Origin: Botryococcus braunii
Taxonomy: Eukaryota > Chlorophyta > Trebouxiophyceae
Assembly: GCA_002005505.1 (NCBI GenBank)
Contig: KV908342.1
Span: 800,942-830,941, forward strand
DNA length: 30,000 bases
Reading direction: 5' to 3'
A model generated the notes under the pieces. The model did not search any database and was not told the origin of the DNA. It was given only the letters and a program-made list of their open reading frames with translations. Below, in pieces: positions 1 to 10,682 of this stretch. Both the position numbers and the translations under genes were made by a program. The stretch's first letter is position 1; each line of letters starts with the position of its first letter.

Positions 1-345
1 ATGCTCCTGGCAGCCCCTAATGGGGCGGCGGCTCGGTGCTCGGTGCACTCTCCGGGGATTCCCAGGGAAAGTGCCACCCGTGTGTAGGAAGTGCACGTGG
101 GCCTCCAGTGGGCTGATGGTACTGACTTCGGTACGTGGTACTGACCCGCCAGGTAAAGCGGGCCGCGTGTGCCGGGTCATGCACACTCTTTTGGTACAGC
201 CTGTACCAGACAGACTGAGAAAAACGGAAGGAAGGAATGAAGGAATTACATCAACCTAGCCCAAAGGGCTGATGAGATGGAAAACCGAACACGCAGCAAG
301 ACACCGAGAGAAACCAAACACAAACCCTAAGAATCAAGGCCAAAC
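1..345. other. Left flank of the retrotransposon, no gene recognised
   Basis: No convincing coding frame, RNA gene or known repeat is seen here. A short inverted repeat (AGCCC-AAA-GGGCT) lies near 260-270. The five bases before the LTR (341-345) are CAAAC. They do not match the five bases after the other end of the element (8550-8554, GTCGT). Confidence 0.5.
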
Positions 346-394
346 TTTTATAGAATGGCACGGTCCAGCGTCAATCTACACACATTTCAGACAC

Positions 395-658
395 CCTGTG
401 ACATAATGCAATCATTAGCAATGCTCACAGAAGACAGTATGGACAGCCCTTATCCTCTCGAAGGGCTTCACAGACTGGAGTTCGTCACGTATGAACTTTT
501 ACAATGTATGTGTGTTATGATGTGACTCACTAAGCTAAGCAAAACATAAGGGATACCTGTGACATAATGCAATCATTAGCAATGCTCACAGAAGACAGTA
601 TGGACAGCCCTTATCCTCTCGAAGGGCTTCACAGACTGGAGTTCGTCACGTATGAACT
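395..658. repeat. 103-base direct duplication inside the 3' LTR
   Basis: Positions 395-497 and 556-658 are the same 103-base sequence, separated by 58 bases. The same pair is present in the other LTR, so the duplication predates this insertion. Confidence 0.93.
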
Positions 659-1146
659 GACCAATCTCACTGCCTTCATCCCTTTAAATACTACGGAAGG
701 CTGACATCATTGCCTCCTCTGCATTTGCTAGTCTTTGTCACTATTAACACTACGGAGAGTTGATCTGCGGCTCCGTACTATGCGTGAATTCGTAGAACCG
801 TACACTCATCGTTCAGTCCTACCGGATTCTTCACGAACTCGACCCGAAAATATCTTAGACCGTCTAAACGACAAGATCTATCCGCAAAAGCTTCGATCCA
901 GAACCTCGGAGCCGACCGTACGCTCCGTGAAATGACTCGATGAGAAGATATTTACTCCGTGAACCCGTTCGGATCTCGATCTGATCACCGAGTTAGTTCC
1001 TGAGACCTTTAAACCACTCGGAGTTGGTGCATTTACGTCTAACTTACTCGAATCTCACGATAAGAACCGTAATTGCACCCCGGAACTTCTACTGTAAGTC
1101 CGTACCACCCTGTACACTCCAGGATAAAGTCTGCAGGCCCTTTAAC

Positions 1147-1211
1147 TTTATTCAAATGTCATGAGTAAGTCTCAAATGTCCTTTATCAGTCAATATACTT
1201 GCACATTTATT
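1147..1211 (-). terminator. Candidate polyadenylation signals in the 3' LTR
   Basis: Two AATAAA hexamers read on the minus strand, at 1206-1211 and 1147-1152, about 160 and 220 bases into the LTR in element direction. The same hexamers lie at 8381-8386 and 8322-8327. Whether this host uses AATAAA is not known from the window. Confidence 0.35.
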
Positions 1212-1371
1212 CTATACACCAAGTATATCAACGTGTCATGCAGTACACCTGTACCTTATGCAGCTGTACCTTATTTGGACTCTTCAAACATGCAGACAAA
1301 TGTAGGGGACTCTCATCAGATGTGAAGTGAAATTTTTCCCAAGTACAGCTGATGATCCCCATTTTATAACA

Positions 1372-1380
1372 CCTCCCCTC
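1372..1380 (-). other. Polypurine tract
   Basis: On the minus strand GAGGGGAGG directly precedes the TG that starts the 3' LTR. This is the usual place for the plus-strand primer of an LTR retroelement, and it helps fix the LTR boundary at 1371. Confidence 0.85.
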
Positions 1381-1456
1381 ATGTGCAGGAGTGGACAAAT
1401 AAGCAATCCCAAATCACTTCAGCCAGGCACAAACAGCTGTGCTCAATCAGTTGGCT

Positions 1457-3484
1457 TCATTTCAAGCCAGCCTGTGCTCTAAGCTTTATGAAGGGAGCTT
1501 TGGCCAAAACCTTCGTGAACATATCAGCAATATTTTCTGCAGTGCCCACATATTTTGGAATGATAGCACCCTTCTCCACCTCATCCCTCACCCTGTGGTA
1601 CCTCACTGCAATATGCTTGGTCCTAGTTGAGATGGGAATTCCCTTAATATTTGCAAGGGCACCTGTGTTGTCAGTATACACCACAACACCACCTTCCCCC
1701 TCTCCCAGATCAGACATTAACTTGCTGAACCAAAGCGCTTCTTGCACCCCAGTACACATGGAGATGAACTCTGCCTCAACAGTAGACAGAGCCACCAGTG
1801 GCTGCAGTTTACTGCCCCAAGAGACTGCTGCACCACTGGACATAAATACGTAGCCTGATGTAGACTTTCTGCCATCCAGATCACCTGCATAGTCAGAATC
1901 TACAAAGGCTTCCAAGCCTCCCTTTCCCCTTTCCCACTCCAAACCCAGCTCCTTGGTTGCTGCCAGGTACCTCAGCACATTCATGCCTGCGCTCAAATGC
2001 GTTGAAGTGGGCTGGTTAGAGAATCTTGCTAATAAACCAGCTGAGTAGGATAGGTCTGGCCTCACAGTGTTGGCTAAATACAATATCCCTCCCACAAGTT
2101 CCCTGAAACGATTTTCTGAAGGGAGGGGATCACCAACATCTTTCTGCAATTTCCAGGATGCATCAAGGGGGACTGATTTTGTGCGACAGTTTGTCATGTC
2201 AAAGCTCTCAAGAATGTCTGTGACCAGTTTCTCGTTTGACAACTTAATACTTTTCAGCACACCACCCTCATCATACTGAAATGATAACTGCATCCCCAGA
2301 AAGTGCCTTGCTTCACCCAAGTCTTTCACTGAAAACTTTGCCGACAGTAAAGACTTGGTATTTTCTATGCTTGCAATATCTTCAGACACTATCAGTATGT
2401 CATCAACATATAGCAGCAAATACACAGTGGCTCCCTCTACACTCTGAAGTATGAATAGTGAAGGATCTGCATCTGAAATTACAAATCCAGCAGATTTCAG
2501 ATAGGAGCTAATCGTTACGTACCATGCACGTGGAGCTTGCTTTAACCCATACAGTGCCTTGTGCAGTTGACAAACAGTGTTGGGCCCACCCACATGATAC
2601 CCTTCAGGTTGTTTGACTTTAACGTCCTCTGCCAAGTCCCCATGCAGAAAGGCAGTGCTCACATCCATTTGATGAACTCTCATGTCCCTGGTCACTGCTA
2701 GGGACAACATATATCTTAGTGTTGAGTGTTTGGAAACTGGGGCATACACTTCAGTGTAATCAACCCCATATATTTGCTTAAAGCCTTTTGCCACCAGTCT
2801 TGCCTTGAACCGTTCCACTTCCCCAAGTTCAGACAATTTCACTTTGTACACCCATTTGACTGGCAGGGCCTTCTTGAATTCTTTGTTATCCACCACCACA
2901 TATGACCATGTGCCCAATGCTTTGAGTGATTTCATTTCCTCATCCATGGCTTGTACCCATTTGTCAGCTTCAGGAGAGTTTACTGCATCTACATATGTGG
3001 CTGGTTCAACAATTACCGTGTCTTTCTGTACTTGTACGTATCCACAGAAATTTGAGAATGTGTTTGTTTGGTTTGTTTCTGATGTGTGTATTGTATTACG
3101 TTTCCTCTCAGGATACCTCCCTCCAAACAAACCAGCAGGTGAGTGGGGAATACTGGCAGCCAGGAAATCAAATTCCACTGGCTCTAAGTGAGGGTCTGAG
3201 ACATAACCCTCAACACTGTTGTGGCTGGTGACTTGTGTAACACCCCCATTAAAGGGGCGCGCACCCAGGCTGCTTGTGGAACGGGTTTCTGGCACTTCCA
3301 AGTCCAGATCACCCGCGAGCCCTTTATGACCACCCCTAGTCTCCATTGGTATTGACTCCTGCTGAGCCAATACCTCCCCTGGCTCCCCTGCCATCCCTGC
3401 GCTCAACTGCTCACCTGCGCGCACCTGCGCACCTGGACTAGTAACCTCTAAACTGCCCAAGGGGGCCAGAGAAACATCAGGCAT
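1457..3484 (-). CDS. Copia pol, reverse transcriptase and RNase H part
   Basis: Open frame of 675 codons encoding the C-terminal half of a copia polyprotein. The reverse transcriptase copies element RNA into DNA and RNase H removes the RNA strand; both act in the virus-like particle. The RVT_2-type domain spans about residues 190-430, with KARLVAKGF at 227-235, the MDVSTAFLHG block at 273-282, LYGLKQAPRAW at 311-321 and the catalytic YVDD at 359-362. The copia RNase H spans about 525-665: VDSDYAGD with D529, STVEAE with E570, YTDN with D605, then KHIAVRYH and ADMFTK near the end. The stop lies 85 bases before the LTR. The first methionine is probably not a true start. This half overlaps the upstream integrase frame by 37 bases in a different frame, so the polyprotein is interrupted by a frameshift. 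All catalytic residues I can check are intact. Confidence 0.93.
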   Translation of the reverse strand: MPDVSLAPLGSLEVTSPGAQVRAGEQLSAGMAGEPGEVLAQQESIPMETRGGHKGLAGDLDLEVPETRSTSSLGARPFNGGVTQVTSHNSVEGYVSDPHLEPVEFDFLAASIPHSPAGLFGGRYPERKRNTIHTSETNQTNTFSNFCGYVQVQKDTVIVEPATYVDAVNSPEADKWVQAMDEEMKSLKALGTWSYVVVDNKEFKKALPVKWVYKVKLSELGEVERFKARLVAKGFKQIYGVDYTEVYAPVSKHSTLRYMLSLAVTRDMRVHQMDVSTAFLHGDLAEDVKVKQPEGYHVGGPNTVCQLHKALYGLKQAPRAWYVTISSYLKSAGFVISDADPSLFILQSVEGATVYLLLYVDDILIVSEDIASIENTKSLLSAKFSVKDLGEARHFLGMQLSFQYDEGGVLKSIKLSNEKLVTDILESFDMTNCRTKSVPLDASWKLQKDVGDPLPSENRFRELVGGILYLANTVRPDLSYSAGLLARFSNQPTSTHLSAGMNVLRYLAATKELGLEWERGKGGLEAFVDSDYAGDLDGRKSTSGYVFMSSGAAVSWGSKLQPLVALSTVEAEFISMCTGVQEALWFSKLMSDLGEGEGGVVVYTDNTGALANIKGIPISTRTKHIAVRYHRVRDEVEKGAIIPKYVGTAENIADMFTKVLAKAPFIKLRAQAGLK

Positions 3485-5430
3485 GCTTGCAGGAACATCA
3501 GTGAGGGGTCTGTGGGACCATCCTCATCTGTAGTGTAATCAAAAGCACTGTCAGACTCAACTAAGTCTGGCACGTCTGAAAGATCATCATTTACTGTACC
3601 TGCAGGGTCACTGCCAGACACGTCTGCAGTGACTTCCTCAAACCTGACAAATTCCCTAGCATGGACATCGACTTTGCCATCAATAAGCACTCTGTAGTTT
3701 TGACTGAGATCATCATATCCAAGAAAAATACCTTCAGAGCTTACACAGTCGAACTTTCCTGCCCTTTTGGACTTCAGAATCAATGCAAAACATTTGCAAC
3801 CAAACACACGCAAGTGGCTGAGATTAGGCTTATGACCAAACCATGCTTCAAAGGGAGTAATACTCAAATTTGCAACAGCACACACATTCCTGAGGTAATT
3901 TGCAGTAAGCAGAGCATCACCCCAATATTCAGTTGGAAGATCTGTGGCTGCCAGCATGGCCCTCGCCCTCTCTTGCAGAGTCCTGTTCAGTCTCTCAATC
4001 TTCCCGTTCTGCTCATGAGCATAAGGAGCAGTCTTCTGATGGACCACTCCATACTTCCTACAGAATTTGTCCAAACCAATAAACTCAGTGCCATTGTCAG
4101 TACGTATGTACTTGACCCTGCATTCACACTGATTCTGCCATGTAGTGAGAAGAAGTGTGGCCTCTTTCACTGCATCGGACTTAGATTTTAACAGGATGAC
4201 TTTGGAGAATTCTGTGAATTCATCAATGACAGTTAAAGCATACTTTTCACCATCATTTGATTCAGGACTGATTGGACCTATCACATCCATATGTACCACT
4301 TCAAGTTTCCTAGTACATTTGGTGTTAGTTGTTTTAAAGGGTTGTGTAGTCATCTTCCCCAACATGCATGGTTCACACACTCCATGGTTTCCAATGTGCT
4401 TTGACAAATCAATGGTGGGAAGAGACATCCCTTTAACCATGTCCTCTTTTCTCATCCTTGACATATTGTGAGGTGACAAGTGACCTAAACGTTTGTGCCA
4501 TAGGTCCACTTTCTCTATGTCTATTTGTGCTATGCAAGTCTCAACTTGGTTTACCTCCTTACTGAATGTCACATGTTTTTCAGTAATGGACAAGTCAATG
4601 AACCATTGATAAGGAAAGCAGTGTTCTGCATAACCTAAATTGGTTCCATTTGAATCTGTGATAAAACATTCAATGCCTAGAATATTCACATTTAGGCCAT
4701 CAAGATATGCTTTTCCCACAGACAGCAGATATTTCTTGGAGGTAGGGACATACTTGACATTGTAAAGAACAAAGGATGTTCCAAACTCTGAGAATACTTT
4801 CATTTTTCCCTCTCCAAGTATAGCTTCCCTTTTGCCATTTGCCACTACAAGGTATTCTGGGTCCTTGTACTCAACATAGTCTATCATATTCTCTTTGCTA
4901 GGGGAAATATGATCAGTTGAGCCGCTATCAATCAGCCAAGCAGGCAGGGAGGGGGTTGAATTGACTGATTCCCTTCTTACACAGTTACTAAATACCTCCC
5001 TTGAGTACTGCTCCAACTTGGGGCAGTTCCTCTTCACATGACCTGGCTCCTTACAGTGGTAACATAGGAGCGTTGACCTTCCTTGCTGTTGGAAAGCCTG
5101 TCTGCTTGCCTGAGCATCATTCACACTTTCCTTAGTATCTCTCGGTACCTCAACATTGTGTGCAGATGGCCTTCCAGCATTGTTCTTGCTCCCACCCTTA
5201 TTCCCATATGTTGGATTTGTAACGTTTCTAACATATGGTTTGGGTGCTGGTGTGCTTGCTTTCTTGTTTTGTAACTTACTGTATGTGAGTTCAAGAACAT
5301 GTTGCAACTTATGTATGTCTGCTTTATCATAGCATACAGAAGTTTGAAATTGTCTGTCAGCCTCATATTCATCTGACAAGCCCGCCAATAACATGGCACA
5401 CAATGTGAGATCAGAATAAAACTCGCCCAA
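3448..5430 (-). CDS. Copia gag end, zinc knuckle, protease and integrase
   Basis: Open frame of 660 codons encoding the middle of the copia polyprotein. In order it has the end of the Gag capsid region (residues 1-55), a CCHC zinc knuckle (C123, C126, H131, C136), an aspartic protease with WLIDSG at 165-170, an HHCC integrase zinc finger (H312, H317, C352, C355) and the integrase core with D382, D445 (RTDNGTEF) and E479 (QNGKIERLN). A copia-type RVFGCKCF follows at 541-548. Protease releases the particle proteins and integrase inserts the cDNA. The first methionine is not a natural start, since Gag homology continues upstream in another frame. The end is also artificial: the frame runs about 15 unrelated codons past the point where the reverse transcriptase frame takes over. 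One single-base indel near 3490-3530, possibly in a C run, would explain this. Confidence 0.92.
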   Translation of the reverse strand: MGEFYSDLTLCAMLLAGLSDEYEADRQFQTSVCYDKADIHKLQHVLELTYSKLQNKKASTPAPKPYVRNVTNPTYGNKGGSKNNAGRPSAHNVEVPRDTKESVNDAQASRQAFQQQGRSTLLCYHCKEPGHVKRNCPKLEQYSREVFSNCVRRESVNSTPSLPAWLIDSGSTDHISPSKENMIDYVEYKDPEYLVVANGKREAILGEGKMKVFSEFGTSFVLYNVKYVPTSKKYLLSVGKAYLDGLNVNILGIECFITDSNGTNLGYAEHCFPYQWFIDLSITEKHVTFSKEVNQVETCIAQIDIEKVDLWHKRLGHLSPHNMSRMRKEDMVKGMSLPTIDLSKHIGNHGVCEPCMLGKMTTQPFKTTNTKCTRKLEVVHMDVIGPISPESNDGEKYALTVIDEFTEFSKVILLKSKSDAVKEATLLLTTWQNQCECRVKYIRTDNGTEFIGLDKFCRKYGVVHQKTAPYAHEQNGKIERLNRTLQERARAMLAATDLPTEYWGDALLTANYLRNVCAVANLSITPFEAWFGHKPNLSHLRVFGCKCFALILKSKRAGKFDCVSSEGIFLGYDDLSQNYRVLIDGKVDVHAREFVRFEEVTADVSGSDPAGTVNDDLSDVPDLVESDSAFDYTTDEDGPTDPSLMFLQACLMFLWPPWAV

Positions 5431-6798
5431 ACTCTGATAGTATTTGCGATTTTCCTCCCTCTTAAGATGTATGCAGATGGCTTTTCTCCTGGGAACATGG
5501 TCAAGGTCCTAGCCTCATTGTGTAGACTGATTAACTTGCCTTGTGCCCTTACCCTGAATACGTCTAGAAGGGTATGCCACATCACATAAGCTGAATACTG
5601 GTCTGAGATTTGTACCAAATACCTTCAGTGCAAGACTGTGTTATAAGTGTCTGAGCTTTGAAGTCATCCAGGAACCCTCACAGTCATCATGCACACAATA
5701 TGCAACTCCCATTTCCATTAACATGGTGTAAACATGCTTGCTCCACATCACCCAATTGTTGTCGTTTAACTTAATTGGTTCCAGTTTCGGAGTAAGTTTT
5801 TGATATGAATATGGGACAGGACCAGTGGGGTAAGTGACACCAGGAAACCTGTAGACGTGAACGGAGCAGGTCTTCTGCCACCAGGAGGAATACCTCCTGT
5901 GGGTGGACCACCACTAAAAGGGGGACCCCCACCACCACCACCACCTGGCCCACCAGGCCCACCAGGACCTCCAGGCCCACCAGGCCCTCCACCGCCACCA
6001 CCACCAGCCCCACCACTGGGGCCACCACCACCAGGAACACCCCCAGCAGCACTGATAATAGGAACATTACCGTAAAATGTTGCTCTCGATGCTTGACTGG
6101 GGCGCTGTGCAGCTCCTGCAGGACCAACAGGAGGGCCCCCACTGTATGGAGGACCTCCACCAGGAGGACCAGCTCCTGGAAGTACCATTGGGACAGCTGC
6201 AGCAGCCTGCGTTGTTGCCTGTGGGATGTTTGGCAATGTGGGGTTAAGACTATTTAACATTGCAGTAGTCATACTAACTGGCAACATGCCCCCACTAGGG
6301 AGCGGAACGTACACTAACTGTGTACCACCTAGCTGCGCATTTTGAGAGACATTCACACCGACACTACTAGCCAAAGGAACAGATGCAGGTTGCGTTACTT
6401 GTGACTGACTGATTTGCACAGCAGCATTGCTGACATTTGTCCTAGGCAAAGCAATGAAGGTTGAAAGTTACCTCTTGTCACAGCTGGGCCACTAGTAACA
6501 GGAACACTTCTAGTCCTAAGTGCCCTACTAGCTAATAAACCGGGATTGAACCCATATACCTGTCTTGCACCTGGTGCCTGACTCCCAGGCTGATTTGAAG
6601 GACCACCTGAGTGCACTTCAACAGACTCATCAGTAAACTACTCTGCTCAAGAGATGAGTAATTTGGTTGGCTGTCATTTTCTGTATCAGATACTTCACTC
6701 TCGTCTTCATTGCTGGAGTGTTGCAAACCAGGATTTTCATGCAAGGCATTAATACCAGAGGGAGAATACACATCTTCCTCATACATAGTGTTATACAC
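5431..6798 (-). pseudogene. Copia gag, N-terminal part, broken by frameshifts
   Basis: The Gag protein would form the element's particle. A likely start is the ATG at 6796-6798 (MYNTMYEEDVY). An acidic N-terminus is followed, after frame changes near 6640 and 6450, by a Gln/Ser/Thr-rich part and then a strongly Gly/Pro-rich tract (about 5870-6190). After another change near 5850 comes a typical copia Gag start (KLNDNNWVMWSKHVYTML), then breaks near 5690 and 5625. The capsid block follows (ISDQYSAYVMWHTLLDVF and EKPSAYILRGRKIANTI), and a last break near 5430-5450 leads into the zinc-knuckle frame. Each piece continues the next in family order, so this is one gene cut by about six small indels rather than separate genes. 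Sequencing indels could also cause this. The Gly/Pro tract is unusual for copia Gag. Confidence 0.75.
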
Positions 6799-6874
6799 AC
6801 CTTCTATTGAGACAGGAATATTATGGTTCCTCCACTATCTCAGAAAGGGTATACGTAGCACTCATAATCAGCTA

Positions 6875-7165
6875 GTCCTATACCTCAAGGACAGCTCAAC
6901 TGCAAAACTAGTACTTTTCCTTAAAGACAAGTGATGCAATCACACACAGATCCTATTCCTCAAGGATGTAAACAACTACTCTTTTACCACAAAGAGAAGT
7001 CAAAGATTGTTAAAACACCGATCCTATACCACAAGGACGGCACAACTGCAAGCACTAGTACTTTTCCTCAAAGACAAGTGATGCAATCAACCACAGATCC
7101 TATCTTTCAAGGTCTGTAAACAACTACTCTTTTACCACAAAGAGAAGTCAAGTTTGTTAACACCG
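6875..7165. repeat. 146-base tandem duplication in the element leader
   Basis: Unit 1 (about 6875-7020) and unit 2 (about 7021-7165) are related with small differences. Both run from TCCTATACC/CC to AACACCG. They lie between the primer site and the gag start, in the untranslated leader where packaging or translation signals would sit. Confidence 0.8.
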
Positions 7166-7505
7166 CCGATTCTATACGTCTAGATCAGCCGATCGTGACC
7201 ACGTGTCACCGAGTTAAGAAAGAAATAATTTACCAACCTTGGTTTTCTGCACCAGAAAACCTCCACACAACTTACCGTGCCTCTCTCACCACCACTTTGA
7301 CTTAATCGTCAAAGCAGCCGAGAAGCCCTTCGACCAAAGATGCCCGCAACAGATATTTAGGGTCGATTCTCTGAAGTAAACCCAATAAATTGGATCTGCA
7401 AACAGAGAGCCAACACCTATCTACCTTTAGATTGCAAAGAACCGTGTGGACAAGGCGTATTGCCCACACAAGACGAGGTAGATCACCACGCCGACGTGTC
7501 ATTGA

Positions 7506-7520
7506 GCTTCGCCGATACCA
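7506..7520 (-). other. Primer-binding-site candidate
   Basis: On the minus strand TGGTATCGGCGAAGC follows the 5' LTR with no gap. TGG is the complement of a tRNA CCA end. The first seven bases equal the initiator-Met primer site common in copia elements (TGGTATCAGAGC), and the rest differs. The primer may be another tRNA or a diverged initiator tRNA. Confidence 0.6.
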
Positions 7521-8549
7521 TTTTATAGAATGGCACGGTCCAGCGTCAATCTACACACATTTCAGACACCCTGTGACATAATGCAATCATTAGCAATGCT
7601 CACAGAAGACAGTATGGACAGCCCTTATCCTCTCGAAGGGCTTCACAGACTGGAGTTCGTCACGTATGAACTTTTACAATGTATGTGTGTTATGATGTGA
7701 CTCACTAAGCTAAGAAAAACATAAGGGATACCTGTGACATAATGCAATCATTAGCAATGCTCACAGAAGACAGTATGGACAGCCCTTATCCTCTCGAAGG
7801 GCTTCACAGACTGGAGTTCGTCACGTATGAACTGACCAATCTCACTGCCTTCATCCCTTTAAATACTACGGAAGGCTGACATCATTGCCTCCTCTGCATT
7901 TGCTAGTCTTTGTCACTATTAACACTACGGAGAGTTGATCTGCGGCTCCGTACTATGCGTGAATTCGTAGAACCGTACACTCATCGTTCAGTCCTACCGG
8001 ATTCTTCACGAACTCGACCCGAAAATATCTTAGACCGTCTAAACGACAAGATCTATCCGCAAAAGCTTCGATCCAGAACCTCGGAGCCGACCGTACGCTC
8101 CGTGAAATGACTCGATGAGAAGATATTTACTCCGTGAACCCGTTCGGATCTCGATCTGATCACCGAGTTAGTTCCTGAGACCTTTAAACCACTCGGAGTT
8201 GGTGCATTTACGTCTAACTTACTCGAATCTCACGATAAGAACCGTAATTGCACCCCGGAACTTCTACTGTAAGTCCGTACCACCCTGTACACTCCAGGAT
8301 AAAGTCTGCAGGCCCTTTAACTTTATTCAAATGTCATGAGTAAGTCTCAAATGTCCTTTATCAGTCAATATACTTGCACATTTATTCTATACACCAAGTA
8401 TATCAACAACGTGTCATGCAGTACACCTGTACCTTATGCAGCTGTACCTTATTTGGACTCTTCAAACATGCAGACAAATGTAGGGGACTCTCATCAGATG
8501 TGAAGTGAAATTTTTCCCAAGTACAGCTGATGATCCCCATTTTATAACA
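7521..8549 (-). repeat. 5' LTR of the copia element
   Basis: This is the right member of the LTR pair, where transcription of the element should begin. It carries the extra AAC triplet near 8406. It borders the primer-binding-site candidate at 7520 with no spacer. On the other side it meets unrelated flank at 8550. Confidence 0.95.
7570..7833. repeat. 103-base direct duplication inside the 5' LTR
   Basis: Positions 7570-7672 and 7731-7833 match each other and the pair at 395-658. The single LTR substitution falls in the spacer between the two copies. Confidence 0.93.
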
Positions 8550-9486
8550 GTCGTGCAATACGACCTTTTGTCATAGGAAATATTGATATACTATAAACAT
8601 GTGGTAGACATGTAAATGAAAGTGGAATTACTTCTGTATGCTCCTGCTCCTCTGTACACATGTGCTCCTGAATGGTGGCGTCAGACAGAACCGACCGAAA
8701 CGCAGTGGGTGTGGGGCGAAGAATTGGGTGTGAGTCTAGATAAACGAACGAAAAGTAAATGAAACTGTTAGGTTATGGGCTTGGCGTATTCCTGTGTGGT
8801 GGCAGCACGGAGGGTGTTAGACCAGTGTCGGCTCTACTGTGCGAAGAGAAGTAGAGAAGGAGACACTGTCAATCAAGGACTGATTGGCAACGTGAGTGAA
8901 GCACCGAAGTGCTGTGATAGTCCCAATCAAGTCTATTACAACATGCACTCTATCACTCTCGTAACAACGGAATTCAAACTACCCTAGTCTGTTCTCACTC
9001 AGTTATGGGCAGTCTCATTGTCCGATGAACGGAAAGTCAAGCACATATACCTAACATGATAAACTAAAAGCATTCAGAGCCTCAAACAAGCTATCCTAAC
9101 TACACACACATTACCTGTGTGGTGGCAGCACGGAGGGTGTTAGACCAGTGTCGGCTCTACTGTGCGAAGAGAAGTAGAGAAGGAGACACTGTCAATCAAG
9201 GACTGATTGGCAACGTGAGTGAAGCACCCGAAGTGCTGTGATAGTCCCAATCAAGTGCCTTGCCTAGTTGCGCAGCCACCACTACCTTCTCGCAACAAAC
9301 GTGTGTGTAACTTGCGTTATTGCTATCCACATTCAAATGTACATCACCTAGTGCTGAGTCACGTCTCTGCCCTATTTGTCTTGTATTATTGTCTCTGGCG
9401 GAATTGCCAATATTACTCCTCTGAGGGAAAGGCACTAATATGATTATCTATTACAACAGAAACCCCTTAAAAAATAATTAATACTT
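8550..9486. other. Right flank, no gene recognised
   Basis: No coding frame here has recognisable protein character. The stretch contains a near-perfect direct repeat pair described separately. The open frames at 8775-8987 and 9196-9435 overlap that repeat and are probably chance. Confidence 0.5.
8791..9256. repeat. 142-base direct repeat pair
   Basis: Positions 8791-8932 and 9114-9256 match except for one extra C in the second copy, and are separated by 181 bases. The layout resembles a miniature terminal-repeat retroelement, but I see no convincing primer site or polypurine tract between the copies. Confidence 0.85.
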
Positions 9487-9509
9487 CACACACACACACA
9501 CACACACAC

Positions 9510-9559
<50 letters not shown>

Positions 9560-9620
9560 ACACACACACACACACACACCACACACACACACACACACCA
9601 CACACACACACACACACACA
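9487..9620. repeat. AC microsatellite
   Basis: About 134 bases of AC repeats with a few interruptions, which shift the phase at several points. Confidence 0.97.
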
Positions 9621-10558
<938 letters not shown>

Positions 10559-10682
10559 CCTCCCTCCTTCCTCCCCCCCCCCCCCACCTCTCTATTGAGA
10601 CATCAGTAAGCGTCTTGCGACCACTCGAGCTGAAATTGTCACATGCCACCATGCATCGTGTGCGGCGGGGGGGGGGGGGGGG

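Larger units (their letters stand above)
346..1371 (-). repeat. 3' LTR of the copia element
   Basis: This is the left member of a near-identical repeat pair, with its partner at 7521-8549. The differences I found by eye are one C/A substitution near 535 and a 3-base AAC missing here near 1231. In element direction it starts TGTTATAAAATGG directly after the polypurine tract and ends CTATAAAA. The 66-codon open frame at 735-935 recurs in the other LTR and has no protein-like character, so I treat it as noncoding. Confidence 0.95.
346..8549 (-). mobile_element. Ty1/copia LTR retrotransposon, full length, coding region broken
   Basis: The element is read on the minus strand from 8549 to 346. In that direction it has a 1029-base 5' LTR (8549-7521), a primer-binding-site candidate, a leader with a tandem duplication, a gag region, zinc knuckle, protease, integrase, reverse transcriptase and RNase H, a polypurine tract and a 1026-base 3' LTR (1371-346). 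Integrase lying before reverse transcriptase is the Ty1/copia order. The LTR ends form an imperfect 13-base inverted repeat with 11 of 13 matches; they begin TG but end AA rather than the usual CA. LTR divergence is very small, so insertion looks recent. Gag nevertheless shows about six frame breaks and pol one. Flanking bases show no target-site duplication. As sequenced it cannot make an intact Gag-Pol. Confidence 0.95.

Noticed and set aside
735..935. 66-codon open frame repeated in both LTRs (also 7910-8110)
   Set aside because: It lies inside the LTR, is on the opposite strand to the element, and has no family features. Its repetition follows from LTR identity.
5857..6075. Plus-strand collagen-like open frame with GPP repeats
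   Set aside because: It is antisense to the Gag Gly/Pro tract and arises from the CCA/CCT-rich composition. There is no separate start context or neighbouring exon.
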